NCBI GenBank assembly: GCA_023460255.1
Contig: JAEWQZ010000003.1
Location: 1 to 5,313, forward strand
Source: Actinomycetes bacterium
GTDB taxonomy: Bacteria; Actinomycetota; Actinomycetes; Actinomycetales; Cellulomonadaceae
Direction: 5' to 3'
Length of the DNA: 5,313 nucleotides
The translations under genes were made by a program, and so were the position numbers. How positions within the stretch are numbered: the stretch's first letter is position 1; every line of letters starts with the position of its first letter. The notes under the pieces were generated by a model. It was given only the letters and a program-made list of their open reading frames with translations. It was not told the DNA's origin and ran no database searches. Below are positions 5,202 to 5,313 of the stretch, in pieces.

Positions 5202-5313
5202 CGACCGCCGCCGCGACGAAGGCCTCCGGGTCGGCGTCGAGGCCCCGGCCCATCGTCGACAGGCGTACCGGCGCCGCGGCGAGCGCCTCCTCGAGGCCCG
5301 GGCCCACCGGCAC
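5173..5313 (-). CDS. C-terminus of a probable DUF3866 protein (5' end beyond window)
   Basis: Reading the - strand from the right edge, 46 codons stay open and end at TGA (complement of 5173-5175). The end of the protein reads GPGLEELAEALAAAPVRLS, then TMGRGLDADPEAFVAAAVAG, then VHAEALR. The phrase STMGRGLDxDPxxF followed by an alanine-rich helix and a G-x-H-A end is what I recall for the C-terminus of actinobacterial DUF3866 proteins, which are of unknown function. Codon use is consistent with real coding: G or C dominates third positions in this frame. The gene converges with the DUF5655-like gene, with 12 bases between the stops. Because only the tail is visible, the family name is tentative, though the presence of a coding region is well supported. 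Confidence 0.65.
   Translation of the reverse strand: MPVGPGLEEALAAAPVRLSTMGRGLDADPEAFVAAAVAGVHAEALR

Overview
The window looks like a stretch of core chromosome from a very G+C-rich actinobacterium. Codon third positions are almost all G or C, GTG starts are frequent, and the gene order (riboflavin genes, then hisE-hisG, then a small bacterial PH-domain membrane protein) is typical of Actinobacteria. Protein wording resembles Micrococcales such as Cellulomonas and relatives; that placement is from memory, not from a search.

Layout: positions 1-3025 hold the end of a riboflavin operon on the + strand: ribD (5' end cut off), ribE (riboflavin synthase), a fused ribBA (DHBP synthase plus GTP cyclohydrolase II) and ribH (lumazine synthase). 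The three junctions overlap by 1, 4 and 4 bases. Each downstream start is preceded by GGAGG and exactly four spacer bases, so the genes are probably translationally coupled. GTP goes through the RibA half and RibD to the pyrimidine intermediate; ribulose 5-phosphate goes through the RibB half to the four-carbon unit; RibH joins them and RibE makes riboflavin.

Positions 3026-4280 hold the histidine pair hisE and hisG, which carry out the second and first steps of histidine synthesis. A -10-like TAGGCT sits just before the hisE GTG with no Shine-Dalgarno sequence, suggesting a separate leaderless transcript. Positions 4281-5160 hold two small co-directional genes: a two-helix membrane protein with a bacterial PH-like domain, and a DUF5655-like protein. 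A convergent gene on the - strand enters from the right edge (5173-5313) and looks like the C-terminus of a DUF3866 protein.

No mobile element, CRISPR array, tRNA, rRNA or phage gene is seen, and there is no gene-free stretch over 300 bases. I do not see a new biological system. The points worth a second look are small: an altered acidic active-site loop in the RibB half, the leaderless hisE start, a four-codon mini-ORF ahead of the PH gene, and overlapping hairpins at the convergent gene ends.
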